64,000 nucleotides of DNA from Cryptomeria japonica (GCF_030272615.1 NC_081410.1:507805942-507869941); one strand, 5' to 3'; shown: positions 22,501-35,110, counted from the stretch's first letter. A program made the numbers and translations. The notes: generated from the sequence alone by a model not told the origin.

Positions 22501-23475
22501 TTTTATTTATGTACATGCAAAATTTCCCATGAGAATGCAAAACGTCAATGTATATAAATTCCCATGTAAATTTTTTTATGAGAACGCAACTACCAAACTA
22601 ACCTTAAACTAATTTATTATTTATCAATTTAAATTATTAAACTAACCTACATTAATGTAAAACTTCAACAAAAGGATAGATTAAAGAGAATATATATTTG
22701 AAGAATATCCATAATTAAATGTTTGCATGGATCTCTTAGATAAGAAAGTTCAAAACAATTGAAAATGTTTGATCTATAGCTAACATATATATTCATTTTA
22801 TGTGCCTAAAACTACCTCTACAAGAGAAAGATGGAATAGATCCTGAATTAGTGTCTCAGCTGAAAATTTATAAGTTACACTCCTTTCCAAGATACTTAGG
22901 CCCCAAAATGAAATTACCAACTTTATTATTTGGTCCTAAGGAAACAATGACAATTAAAAAATCTCAAATTGAAGAGTGATCGTTTATTACATCATGGATT
23001 CATTAGTAATTTTTACCAAACCTACAAATTGGATAAATAACATACCCCTTAAGACTGTTCATATAAATGAATCCATACATGTCTACATACATAAAGATGA
23101 TTTATAGGTGATTCACACATACACTATGATCTCCGTGTAACTATGTACATGCATTATAACCCCATTGCATAAATCCCCTTAAGACCCATTAAATTCCCTT
23201 AAGACCCCTTAAAACCACACATAAATGAATCCATACATATAAATATAAATGAATCTGTACACATGCATACACATAAATATTCAAATCCATACATACATAC
23301 AAATTCAATGCATCCAGAAAATATATTTAAGTATAAAACATAAATTCAATGCACAATTTTTCTTTAATAATTTATGCATCCACAAAATTAAATATCCATG
23401 CATATATATATATAACCATCCACACTATCCAAAGAAACACATGTCAATATCTAGATAGATATATATGATCTACTC
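22501..23475. repeat. Convergent intergenic region with satellite-like pieces
   Basis: Mostly AT-rich. At 23039-23060 AACATACCCCTTAAGAC matches the satellite word AACATACCCCTTAGGAC, and at 23150-23214 ACCCCATTGCATAAATCCCC matches the last satellite unit at about 12910. Next to these, TAAATGAATCCATACAT occurs at 23062-23082 and 23221-23240, a motif that is tandem at 28319-28442. This ties the satellite to the ORF A/ORF B unit. Confidence 0.6.
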
Positions 23476-26400
23476 CTAGAAAATATAATTTAGATCCTCC
23501 CTATCTTTTATAATATCTATTTTTTTTTCATTATCATCAATAGGAAATCTCCACTTTTGGTTGCCATACATCCTCTTCTTGGTAATGTCTCCAAATGCAA
23601 TCTTGTCACTATTACTAAGTGACTGTAGTGTAGAAATTTTTGGCTTGGGATACAATAAAAAAATATTACACCATTTCTATCAATCTTTATTTGTTGATAA
23701 TAACTTCCTTCACCAATAACTGAACCGTGGGATATTGTTGTCCATCACCATCATTGACTGATTCTAATAACTTGCATTTTGGTTTGGTACATCACAGTAG
23801 ATAATATACACCTTCAGTATTGTCAAGATCAACAATCACCGCAAAAATATCACCTAAACATAGACCACATATATTTCAAACAAAATTAGTTACATAAATT
23901 ATTTGAACAATAAAATAAATAAGAACTTAAAAATTTGTACATATAATTTAGAAAAAAATGCATGCATGCACCTGCAACAACTAAATTAGAAACAAGTTCA
24001 TAATCAGATGAATATAGAGGATCATGAATATCAATAATACCAATATCTTCATAATGAGGCATTGTGACTAACTGTTTCATTTCCCATTGTAAAACATATC
24101 CATATCTAATGTTCTCACATTGACTATTTGTGTTGTTCGCAATGCAATCAACACAAAAGCATGTTTGTCTCTTACAAGAATAATAAGAGGCTTGCTATGT
24201 CCTATAGTCATGACTTGATGTAAACTTCTAATAATATTAATTGTTTGAAAATTTTAAGGATTTGATTGATCAATATCTATTAATACAAATTATTTATGAA
24301 TTTAGAAACACACATACATACATTTTTAGTTCAATACATGTAGTTCTAAAATAAATGTACATGTATGTACATAAAACTCACAAATCAATTCAAAATTAAT
24401 TTACTTTTGAATTATGTCATGTTGAATAAAATAAAATAATTTGAACTCTTAAAAGAATAAATACCTTTAACTTCCCTAAAATAACGCTTGTTGTATGTTT
24501 TATCATGACTAGAAAAATGACTTTTGCACCATTCAACAATTTCATTTGAATTCTATATGGTGTTACCTACACAAGATCTCACTTTAGAAAAGTGGACAAC
24601 CCACATATATTTTTAATCTATATATATCTAGTTCTTTAAAGATTTTTAAATTAAAATTATACAAACATGAAGAGAATACCTGCAAATTCATGTTGGCGAA
24701 GTGCACGCTTCACACATGCTCCTACTCCATATGTGCTCTCCTTTTCCATGTCCACTCTCAAAGAAGTTCCATGAAAACTTTATGCTACATCGATCACGTT
24801 GTAGGGATAGCCAGTTAAAATATTTTGTAGACTTAAATTGTCCTGTCATGAATAACATATATATAAGTTTGTGTTGGATATTGCTCCTACTAGGATATGT
24901 TGTTGTCATTGATGTCAACATATTTTTGTGTTTAGGTATTGTAGAGAGTTGTTTGGTGATCTCATGTTTGCAATGAGTTGTTATGGTTGGTCTATCTATT
25001 TGGGATGCTAGAATACCTCATTCCTTATTTGTTTCAGTGATCCAGAAGTTTACTTGATCATATTATTTGATCCAGTTTGAAGTTTAGTCTTTCTATTCAG
25101 TGGTTAGAAAATTTTGGTATTTGATCCATTAAGCTCTAGTATGATCATATCTTTGGTTGTAGATTTGGGATAATCTTTTGGATGTTCATGTGTATCCTCA
25201 TTTTAGATGCTTCATGATTTGGTGCTCCGCAAGTGATCTTTCTAGTCCGAATTGTTGTTGTTTGGTGTTCCTGAGAGTTAGCACGTTGATTGATGAAGAT
25301 TTGAATAAGTGATGTTGGTGAAGATATTATGGATGGTTCTAATATTCATGTTATTGTTTCCAGATCTTTTCCTATTTTTTTTGGTGGTCCACATTGATCC
25401 TTGTGTGCAGTACTAATGATTTTGTTGATCTGATCATATTCTTTGTGTTGTGCAATATTTTTGGTGATGTAGCATGTTGCGGTTGATCTTGGTAAGATTT
25501 CTAGTTGTGATGCATGTTTGGTGATTTGGTTTAGGTCCATGCTATGTCATCTATGGAATTATATTGATCTGGTGGTTTATTTATGTATTGTGTGATGAAA
25601 TTTTGTAATTAAGGGTTGAGGGTTTGGCCGACCTTGTAGTCAAGGTGATGAATTATATAAATAGGTGTTAGATTCATGTAATTTGTGTGTGGTTGTAGTG
25701 TCTAAATTATCAAAGAGTTGTGTATGTGTGTAGAAGAGAATTTATCTTTTGGTATGATGTATTGATTAGAGATTGTTGCAGGGTAGACAAATGAGCTTAA
25801 CCGGAATTGTCATCAAGCATTAGCAGATACTATTTTTGCAATTCATGTAATTCAGATTGTAGTCTGATCATTATTGTAAGTTAGTGAACTTTCCCTAATG
25901 TTTGGAGCCTTCAGGGTTATTATATTTTGAGCAGTGAGCTCTAGGCAGTGTGCCTGAATGCATGTGCATTCCCCATTGTAATATTTACACATGTACTATT
26001 GTAGAGTATCATCTTATTGTGGGTAGATTCCCACCGTGGTTTTTCCCTTAATCGGGTTTTCCACATCAAAAATCTTGGTGCTATGTATGTTGTTGTTATT
26101 GTCTTTATCTTTATTCCTGTTGTAGTTAATTGGAATCTGAGATAGTTCTTAATTGGTTTAATTTGGTGAAAATTGATTCACCCCCCCTCTCAGTTTTCCT
26201 TCATTGTTGCTACCAACAATTTGATATTTTAAAATCAAACCAAATTAAAAATTTTAACATATACATATAATATATATAAATAAGAAAATTCGAAATCAAT
26301 TGAAGAACACTTACTGACACATCCATCTGACCAAATCCAATGTTCTATACAATTTGTCCCATGTTCTTTAATATATTCAAAAAGGATTCCAAAACAATGT

Positions 26401-28047
26401 GCTACATAGCTCCTATCATGACATGTATCATCACTAATATAGAAATGAACCTCCTTGATGATAATGCATTCATTTAAATCAGTACTCTCTATACCATCCA
26501 CCTGAAATTGTGCATGTCTATAGAAAACTTGTACAAATATTGCAACTTGCGAGGAATGATAATATTGACTCTGGATTTCTATGTGAGGACTAAATGTATA
26601 GTTCTTGGAGAAATATATGATTGAAAGAATACAACCATGTGGAAAACAATTATTTGAGTCACGAAACTGTTTAGCTTGCCATCTTTCACCATGACAATGT
26701 TGGATATGTGGATATATGATAGTACAAATCTAGTCATAAAATCAATGTAGGGTGGTTCACTCACTTTCAACACAATTTTTTTGGAGTCAGCTCCTAACTT
26801 AGTTTGGTATGTCTCATATTCAAATCTCTTCCACATAACTTGCATTGAAATATCAATATTCTTAGTTTGTAACAAAAAATTACTCAAACCTTCACAATCA
26901 TTGCATGCACCTTTTATACATTGTACTTTGAACTCATCTGAATCTTCTAATTTATCACATAAAATAGACTTCACAAATTATGTTGTACTTGTAAGAATGA
27001 CTAGATTTGGATTAATTGTTGCCATGACTTTTTTATGTGATTGCAAGTGTAGATGAAATTCAACATGATTTTGACAACAACAAGTTTCACATACCTTATT
27101 TATGCATACAAAGCAAGGACACAATCTCTCAAACATCGTTTGACAAATCTTCACATCTGAAAATTCTTGCTTGAATGCTTCAAACAATTCACTTTGTGTT
27201 GTATCTAGAAAATGTTTTGGTTGTGAATTTTTGTACCATCTTCATCTATGATCTATCTAGTGTCGCTTCTATTGGAAGAAACATGAGAGTGGTTGGTCCA
27301 ATAATTAATGACCTATCTTTTTACATCTTCATAAATTCTCTTTTCGAGGAACCCTATAGATATTTATCCAATTGTTTTCAATGTTTTCATCTAACATATT
27401 TCTCTTCCTCATATATCTTTGAACAGTTTTTCTAGATACCTTCATTAATTGAGAAATTATGTAAACTTGATTTATATGAGACAATTTATTACTATAAATC
27501 ATAGTCATCAATGCTCTATGTGCAACACTTCAATCAACACCTTGACTTGTGCTATCAATACATTTCAATGCTTCTTGCAAATTTTTAATTATAGTTTCTT
27601 TTACTAATGTGTTAGGTGAGCTTTTCTTATTATAAACACCCAACAAATCCAAACAGAGGTCATTTCTCTTTCCCAAAATAACTTAGCAAATAATTGCGCT
27701 CTTCCAATAATAGACTTATTTTCAAAATAATCATCCCACATTTTCTTACAATGCAATTTTATTGTGCTTTCAGGTACCATATCTTTAGAAGGAATTTCAT
27801 TGAAAAGACTATCTTCATCCATTTCCATCAAATTTTCCATACCAAAAAAATATTTCAAACTTGACTTTGCACCAATTTGATCTCATACCTAAGTTAACGT
27901 TTCTTGAACACCACCAGGTTGATCTTGAATATCAATAGGTTGATCTTGAACATCAAAGGATTGTTGTTGACTATGTATTGTATGACCTTTCATCTTATCA
28001 TCCCTTTTTTTATCATACAACCTTGATCTAGTCATCTTATTCCCCAT
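23476..28047 (-). pseudogene. ORF B: decayed multi-exon transposase-like gene (SDG...QFK / GHGKG family)
   Basis: Start ATG at 28047 (MGNKMTRSRLYDKK), stop TAG at 23478-23476. The N-terminal region has a helix-turn-helix-like VSRKTVQRYM (about 27440), followed by a Cys-rich block FERLCPCFVCINK...C (about 27080-27150) and a second one C.DC.GLSNFLL (about 26900). The core WSDGC (about 26320) is split by an intron and continues as QFKS, then WNFFESGHGKGEH (exon 24842-24680) and, in another frame, a V-K-R-A-L-R run. Later exons (24566-24465, about 24231-23972, 23853-23476) keep splice phase and end with a GDI-type domain. From memory this resembles a eukaryotic DNA-transposon protein family found in many animals and some plants. 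Stops and 1-bp indels (such as an insertion just after GHGKGEH) show it is dead. Confidence 0.72.
24872..26218 (+). mobile_element. Solo LTR S2 in an ORF B intron
   Basis: 1347 bp, TGTTGGATATTG...GCTACCAACA, flanked by GTTTG (24867-24871) and ATTTG (26219-26223), a TSD with one change. The start (GATATGTTGTTGTCATTGATGTCAACATA) closely matches the minus-strand start of the E4 LTR, so it belongs to that copia family. It includes the CACCGTGGTTTTTCCC block and GATTCACC with a C-run before CTCTCAG. No internal region is present. It lies entirely between the intron donor at 26314 and the acceptor at 24843. Confidence 0.9.
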
Positions 28048-28318
28048 TGCACAAAATATTCAGATTCAATTTCAATTCACCTAAACACACAAACATATAT
28101 GTACCATATATAATAAAAAAACATAGATGCGTGCAAGTTATTTTAAATGTTGTTCACAATGTTAGAGTTAAATATCTACATAGACTTCATTTGTAAACAC
28201 ACAAATATATATAATTATTGTTCTAGATAAAATATTTGTTAGTACATACTATATACAAAAGTTAAAGTTACTTTTTGTTTTTCTTAAAATAGAGCTCTAT
28301 GATCTGTTCACACTACAA
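28048..28318. other. ORF B upstream region, AT-rich
   Basis: About 270 bases of AT-rich sequence upstream (minus-strand sense) of the ORF B start. No promoter element stands out from the background. Confidence 0.4.
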
Positions 28319-28442
28319 GTAAATAAAAATGAATCCATTCATGTAAATAAAAATGAATGCATACATGTAAATAAAAAGAGATCCATACATGTAAATAAAA
28401 AGTCCACAAACACATATAAATGAATCCATACATGTAAATAAA
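28319..28442. repeat. Short tandem repeat with the word AATGAATCCATACATGTAAA
   Basis: Four to five imperfect units of about 30-35 bases, upstream of ORF B. Similar words lie beyond its 3' end (23062 and 23221) in the same orientation, as might be expected of subterminal repeats of one transposon. Confidence 0.75.
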
Positions 28443-29554
28443 GGGTTCAAGTGAAGATACATGATTGGATCCACAATTAAGGTTTAATATAACATACTTG
28501 AAAACACATGATTGAATCCACAATTAAGTTTAATAAAATCTAATAAATATTTAATTTAATATAGCATACTTGAAAAAACATTCTAATATTGGATATTTAA
28601 CTATATTTAAAAAAATATATATTTAAAATAACATAGTTGAATAAAGTAAAAGCCTTCAACCAAATTCTTCAAGAGAAATGGAAATCTTCGCCACTTTTAT
28701 CCAAAATGCCGCTTTTATTTGCAAAAGCAATTGATTTAATTAAAAAATCACTTATTTTAATTCACATTGCTTGAATTTTATATTTAAAAAAAAAAAACTT
28801 TATTTATATGAAGTTCAAGGGCGTGGTCGATCAAATGACCGGTCGCGTCGGCCGAAAAGGCTCTGGCTGGAACTCTTCCAACCAGAATTCCCTAAGTGAC
28901 AACCACATCATCAAATTTGACAATTTTTTGAAACTTCATACTTTTGTAACAAAATTAAATAGATAAATTCAATTTATTAAAAAAAAAAAATACCCTTTTG
29001 TAGAGATCGAAGTCAAGAATCTACAAGTATAATTTTTATGATGTTTTGATTAGATTTAATATAAATTATTTCAAAAATACTACAACTAGGTATTCTAATG
29101 TTCGATAAGAGGCTAGTTTGAAAAACAAAACAAAAAAAATTGAATCACCTCAAAAAATTAAATAAAAAAAATGGTTTACTAGAGGAGAGAGTCTTCTCCA
29201 AAAGGTTTTTTTATTTTTTGGATTATCGTAAATTTAATAGACAAATTATGCTAGGAGAAAAAAATTGTCAAATTTGGGTATATTCAACTTTAAAATGTTA
29301 TAATGAAGAAAATAGATATCAATTTTTTAAAAAAAAAAGTTTGATGCATTGTATATGTATGTTATACATTAGGGATATCAAAATCAAAAAAAAAAAAAAG
29401 GTTGATTTATATTTTCTTTTTTGGTGGGAACTAAACCCACACATTTGCAACATTTTTTAGCAATAAAAAAATTGACTTTAAAAGTAAAAAAAACATATCA
29501 ATTATTGATAAATTTTTTTAAAAAAATAATAGACTTGTCTTCCTCTATGATATT
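28443..29554. other. AT-rich spacer with a small GC-rich patch
   Basis: Dominated by A-runs and T-runs. The open frame at 29140-29460 is low-complexity Lys/Asn/Phe sequence and is not credible as a gene. A patch at about 28815-28900 (GGTCGATCAAATGACCGG, then GCGTCGGCCG) is GC-rich and contains a short inverted repeat GGTC...GACC. No known element is recognised. The 5' end of E3 may be hidden near 29480-29554. Confidence 0.4.
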
Positions 29555-29559
29555 CTATG

Positions 29560-30437
29560 TGTAAGGAAGTTAAGTAGAGGAACAACTTCCTACAGTAACC
29601 TTGAGAGGAGGGTAATACAAAAGCTGTTACAGATCGTCGCAAGAGTTACAAAAAACTTAACAAAAATACTCATAAATAACATTCATACCACAACATAGTG
29701 ACTTACATGGAGAAATCCCTTTTGGGAGAAAAACCCCACACTCGAAAAGCTGCCCAATATATTATTCAGTAATCAAAAACAAATTATCTTCTCAAGAGTA
29801 CCACTAATTAGAGATTCAGAGGTAACTCAATAGCCATAAGACTCTTACACACAACCTCTATCTCACGCACCTCATATATAGGAGATACAATACAAGAAAC
29901 CGTCAAATGGTTTTACAAAACCATGGGCTAAAACCACCCAATAAAGTATAACCGACCTTAGCTCCAATCTAGATGCCCTATTATGTGTTAAAACACACAT
30001 CAACACGTGCCTCTCCCTTTTATATCTCATTTATGTGTCTGATACAAATTATATTTCCTATTTCAAGAGTACAAACTTCTAGAGGCCATAACTTGTGAAC
30101 CGTGTGTTCGATTGACGAACCATTTGAAGTGTCGGAAAGCTTGCAAACTGTTCTATCACTTCATAAATATCTACACCTTTTACGCCCACTTTTCAGATTG
30201 TTTTGGGGCCTCTAAAGTCCTCAAAATTAAGTTTAAACCTTTCATTGGACCCCTCCAAAATGGAAACTTTAATATCTTCAAAACTAGCTATGATCTTGTG
30301 ACAAAACTTTACCAGAATGCTTATATAGCCAACTTGAAGCTTTGGGGAGAATTTGACACCATTTTGTACTAAAATAAAAACTTACTATAAATAGTAACAT
30401 GATGTAAATGCAAGGTTGAGACACCATTTTCCCAACA
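29560..30437 (-). mobile_element. Solo LTR S3
   Basis: 878 bp, plus-strand ends TGTAAGGAAG...TTTCCCAACA, with a perfect 5-bp duplication CTATG at 29555-29559 and 30438-30442. The minus-strand sense begins TGTTGGGAAAATGGTG and near the end has CCCTCCTCTCAAGG, matching the copia LTR plan, so it is oriented minus. The frame at 30112-30372 inside it is fortuitous. The family differs from E1, E2 and E4. Confidence 0.9.
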
Positions 30438-30442
30438 CTATG

Positions 30443-31790
30443 TGGCATATCAAATGGTGAAGGAGAATGAAAATTATGATCTTTGTGATATTTTGAGACC
30501 TTATTTGTAGGACAATCTATGGATGACTAAAATTGAAATGTATCCCTTCTAGCATGTCTCTATTATTGTCTTCTTGGCAATCTATTTTCTTAATGATTTA
30601 CCCAGAATGAAAAATGTTAAATGGAGAAATGATGTGACTATTGGTGCTCAAATTAATGAGTATTTGAATAATTTGGATGATAGTAATGATGCTTGACATA
30701 ATTTCTTTTTGGATCTTTGAAAGGAGATGGTTGTTAGGAATTAGACTCCTTTGAATGTTGTGAATTGGTTTGAGGATGAGATTACCTTCATGGTAGACAA
30801 GGATAATTGTTGTATGGAAGTAGTAATTCTGAGGACTTCATGGGTATCAAAGCTTCCCTATGATGTGTGTGAAGATGAGTGCATAAGTATTGTAGAGATA
30901 CTCGTTATGCTACCTAAAGATTTGTGTGAAGAAATAATTATAAGATTTGATGAGATTATAGGAAAATTTAGTGGAAACAAGATCGATGATGTTGGGAGTG
31001 TATCAAAAGATAAAATGTCTAGGAAGTCATCTGCAAAAGACTCATCCTCTAGACCTCTAAAGCATTTAAATCTGAGCGTTTGAGTTCGAAAAAATACTGT
31101 GGAGAAGTTATAATTGTGGAAAGTGATGAAGATGCATTGAGAAACATCAGTATGCAAAATGATGATGAGAAATAAGACAAATTAGTTTCTTCCCTTGTTT
31201 CTTTTGAGAAAAATTATTTTCATGTTGATAAAGTACTTGACTTTATTGGACGATCTAATGAAACAAAGGATGTTGGTGACCTATATCATATTGTTCCTAT
31301 GTATAATCAAGAGATTATTGAACATGATTTTATGACATATCTGGTGTAGAAAAATCTTGATCCTAATAATATTTTCTACTTACATCTGAAAGTGCTATTA
31401 GAAGTGTTGATTGAGCATATGGCTTCAACTAGAAATGATGGCAGTGATTTAGCTAAACCGTGTACAGAGATGAACTTGGTAGACAAGATGATAGATAAGT
31501 TTCTAAGGGCACATCAAAATCTTAAACTTAATTTGATTGTTTTTAGGAAAATAATTAATAATTTTGCATGGTTATATTGGTATTCTTTGAGGTGGCTTGT
31601 TTCTATAAAGAAATTCAAGGATGAGATAGACTCCATTGAGTCTTATCTTACCAATTTGGCTCACTCGTTTGATATTTACAAGGATGGTAATGGTGTTATG
31701 AGATACAAGGTTTGATATATTCACTCTCAATTATCGCTATGATAGAGATGAAGATATGTATCTTTTTTGTGGCCTTAAGGAAGTAATGAA
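30443..31790 (+). pseudogene. E3 coding region, homologue of E5 ORF2
   Basis: The longest clear frame is 30751-31083: MNVVNWFEDEITFMVDKDN, then MEVVILRTSWVSKLPYDVCE and a Lys/Ser-rich tail. FMVDKDNCCMEVVILRTSWV aligns with FMIKKDEIRMEAVLPRTIWV of E5 at 11 of 20 residues, with similar sequence before it (KEM.+R....+V). Downstream, 31392-31715 is open (MLLEVLIEHMASTRN). Stops upstream (for example in RPYL*DNLW) and shifts show decay. Function is unknown, and the protein is unlike copia Pol. Confidence 0.65.
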
Positions 31791-32196
31791 ATTGTGAATG
31801 TCTCCATTTATCAAAATTTTAGCCAATGTCGAAAAGGTAGAACACATTGTGGTAAATGGTGACATTTTTTATATTGTAATAGATTTATATCTTAAGTGTG
31901 AGAGTTAGAATAAAGTTTTTTTAATATTGTTCATGCTTGGAACTCTTCTATTGTGGGTTGGAACCAATAGTTCAAGGATATTTGACCTGGCAATGCATGA
32001 CAAAAAATATTTGTACTTAGTTTGGTATTTTTCCATTTTTTTTGAGAACTTCTTTTTGATATAGAAAGTTATTGTTATGATCAATTTATTTTTTTGACAA
32101 GGAGATTTTCCCTTTCTCTTTGATTTGAAAGGGGAAGAAGTATTCTATGTAGGGAAAAGTATTAGGAGAGAAGAAATATTTTTGTTTTGCCATCAA

Positions 32197-32210
32197 TGAC
32201 AAAGGGAGAT
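32197..32210 (+). promoter_or_regulatory. E3 polypurine tract
   Basis: ATGACAAAGGGAGAT ends at 32210 and abuts the LTR start TGTTGCACAT at 32211. It follows GCCATCAATGACAAAGG, the same wording as in E1 and E5. Confidence 0.85.
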
Positions 32211-35110
32211 TGTTGCACATATGAGTTTTTGTTGTCATTGATGTGAACACTATTAATGTGGTTTGAGATGTCAATCTATTTGGTTTGGTTTTGTTCTATT
32301 TGTTGGTACTACTGATCCAAAATTCATGTAATGCAGAAGTATATGATGAGGTGTATAGTCTGACATATTGGTTGTATTTAGTTGTTGGTTTGGATTTGGT
32401 CCAGATGTCTATCATTTGGTGATATGATACAAAGATGTATGAAGAATATTTTGTAGAATGATATGGTGTTTTAAGGAATAAGTGGATATGGTATGTTAAC
32501 TATTTGTAAGCTTTTTGAGGTAGCTAACATTGATGATATGATATATTTATAAGAGACTAATGCCTTTTGTTTGATATGAAAATGTGTTACCATCTTTGCT
32601 AACTATTTTGGTGAATAGTATCTTTGTCTAGAATTATATGTATGCATCAAATATATATCAGATGGCTATGTGAATTGAAGTAGAATGATTATAATATATA
32701 GATCTCAATTGGATGGATGTTTGTCTATGGGCATTGTTTGTGTCTATGTGCAACATTGGCATAGTTTCAGGAGTGTGTGAGGAACGTGTTGCATTCATGT
32801 CTTATTTCTAACTTAAGGTTGTTGTGATCATTGAATATTTCTTCTACAAAGTCATGCTTGTTTTGTGGGGGATCACATATCTTGTTTTTGGGTCTAAATT
32901 AAGATATTCTAAAAAATAGAGTTTGGTATGAATTGTCTTGTGTGTTTTTGGTCTATGCAATTGTATCTAGAAACTTTATGAGGATAATTAGAAGTTGTGT
33001 TGATGTGGTGTGTGATGCCCTCCTAAATGGCACAAATGTTAGTGAATGATCAACAACACAAAAAGACACAAAACCATTAGATTGTCAGTGTTAGTCAATC
33101 AAAAACTAATCTAAAAAGGCATACCAAGAGAGATGCTAAAAACATGCTAATATATCTAACTAAAGAAGCAAAGATAACGAGGCATCTCCAAATGCCTCTT
33201 AGCATGGTTTTGGTTCCTTTCTCCCTTGTTCCTCTCCTCTCCAAGTTCCAAAATAGTGTAGCTCTCAGCAGCTTTTTGCACTATGGATGCTTATGGAGGA
33301 TTGAGATTGTAATATTGTGCTTCGAGTATGAAATGAGAAGCTAATGCTATGTTGTTGATGCTAAAATGATATATTTTAACCAAAATAACAAGGTATTAGA
33401 TGATTATGCTAAAAATGCTCTCTAAAATGTCTATAGCTTAGATGCATACAAGTTTTCAGGATCTGGATTATGAAGGAATGGGCTCTATTTATAGGAAAAA
33501 TGGAGCAATGGATGGTTGAGATTGAAAGATTCAATCAAGGGTTGAGTTTGAAAGTTGGGGATCCATGTGCACAATTGGCACCAATAAAATGGTGACAAGT
33601 GTCAACATAGGGTTGGGTTGAGAAAAGGGGTTGGAGGCATTAAAGGCCTGAGAAGACCTCATGGTTATCTAAAGGCTAAGGGTCAAGTCTAAATTAAGCT
33701 TACCCACTAGATTAAGAGTTAATCTAAGGATAAACCTTTGTGCAAATGTTTAAGAGATAATCATGGTCAAAGCATTAATGGCCTGATGAGACCTTTGGGT
33801 TGGATAGAGGTTGAGTCAAAACAAATGTTTTAACCATGTGGGAGGGTTTGAATTAACCATTAATGGTTATTGGAGACTTTGGGGATTAAGTGGTTGAAGG
33901 TTGAAAGCCTTTAAAGGTTATCAAAGACTTTGAGCCATTTAGTGGTTGAAGACTTGAAGCCTTTAATGGTTTTCAAAGACTTTGAGGTTTTGAGAAGTGA
34001 CTTCATTTTGCTTAGGAATGTGACAATATTTAAGGGATGGATTAGGCTAATTAGAAAGGGGTTAGAAGAATCTAGAAGGGGATTAGATTTTGCAAGTGGA
34101 TTTGGTGGGTGAGGGAAAATAGGATTTTATTAAAATAAAAATTCATTTATTTCAATAAATGTGTGCAAGTTGCATTTGTAGGAAAATGCAAGTGGGGTGG
34201 GGATAATGATTTAAATAAATGTTTTATATAATTTATTTAAAAGAGGAAAAGGGGATTCTAATTAAATAAATAGATTTTATTTATTTAATTGATTGTGCAT
34301 TTGATTTAATGAATTAATTAAAATAAATTGAATAATTTATTTAATTAATAGAAGAATGTTTAGGGATGAATTAATTAAATATTAATTTAATTAATTGATG
34401 GCTAGTGGATTTTTAATCAAATAAATAGCAAATATTTATTTAATTAAGCTGGACAGATTTGTGTGACTACAGTGTGTATCTTCACATGTCTTCTTTTCCT
34501 TTCACATGCAATGTTTTGGGTTGCTAATGAATATACATATCACATATTTTAAGTTGACTTAATAGAGGTTATTGATGTTTTGATTGGTATATAAAGGTCA
34601 GATCAATTGTGTCAATAGGTGTACACATTCGTATGAGCATGGAGTTGAAATAGAAAGATATATGACATGAATGTGATGTGTGTTTGAAGCAAAGATAAGG
34701 TTAGAATATGATATAGAGTAGAGATGAAATATTTATCAGATGTGTATTAACCTATGAACTACTATCTAGATATTGGTAGATGTCATTCTTTCTATAGTTC
34801 AAATCTCTCATTCTCATTAGGACAATTTTTTTATATCTTTCCCTAGAGAAGCGCCTTTTAAATACATATATTGTGAGTTTGAATATATTATTATCTACAT
34901 ATATTGTGAGTTTGAATTCACTATGGTTTTTCTCAGATTGAATTTTCCACATAAAAACCTTGGCGTTCTTGTGTGGATGCATTTAAAATTTTAGTTATTT
35001 ATTTTCATGCACATATGATGAATGGTTCATATAAAATAAGTGTTTTAATCTGATTAATTTTTGGTATATTTTGATTCACCCCCCCTCTCAGCATCTAGTA
35101 GTGTTCAACA
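32211..35110 (+). repeat. E3 3' LTR, split by solo LTR S4
   Basis: Starts TGTTGCACATATGAG, has TTGTTGTCATTGATGTGAAC soon after, and ends with GATTCACC, a C-run, CTCTCAGCATC and GTTCAACA at 35110. Without S4 it is about 1.44 kb. Sequence after 35110 (CACCT...) belongs to E7b. Confidence 0.85.
33013..34471 (+). mobile_element. Solo LTR S4 in the E3 LTR
   Basis: 1459 bp, TGATGCCCTCC...GTGACTACA, with duplication GTGTG at 33008-33012 and 34472-34476. The second half is built of TTAATTAA and AAATAAATT words. The start differs from the TGTTGG copia LTRs, so it comes from another superfamily, possibly Gypsy (inference only). Orientation is inferred from the TG start. Confidence 0.85.

Larger units (their letters stand above)
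30443..35110 (+). mobile_element. Pol-less LTR element E3, 5' end not found
   Basis: An internal part (30443-32210) with decayed coding sequence, a polypurine tract, and a 3' LTR (32211-35110) split by S4. No reverse transcriptase, integrase or protease motif is present. Coding sequence shares a conserved block with E5. The element lies in the gag-like frame of E7b, which continues at 35111. I could not find a 5' LTR. The left limit is set at the S3 junction, and E3 sequence probably continues left of S3 into 29480-29559. Confidence 0.7.

Noticed and set aside
29140-29460. 106-residue plus-strand frame
   Set aside because: Lys/Asn/Phe-rich low-complexity product of A- and T-runs with no domain.
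30112-30372. 86-residue plus-strand frame
   Set aside because: Lies wholly inside solo LTR S3, which is oriented minus; no domain.
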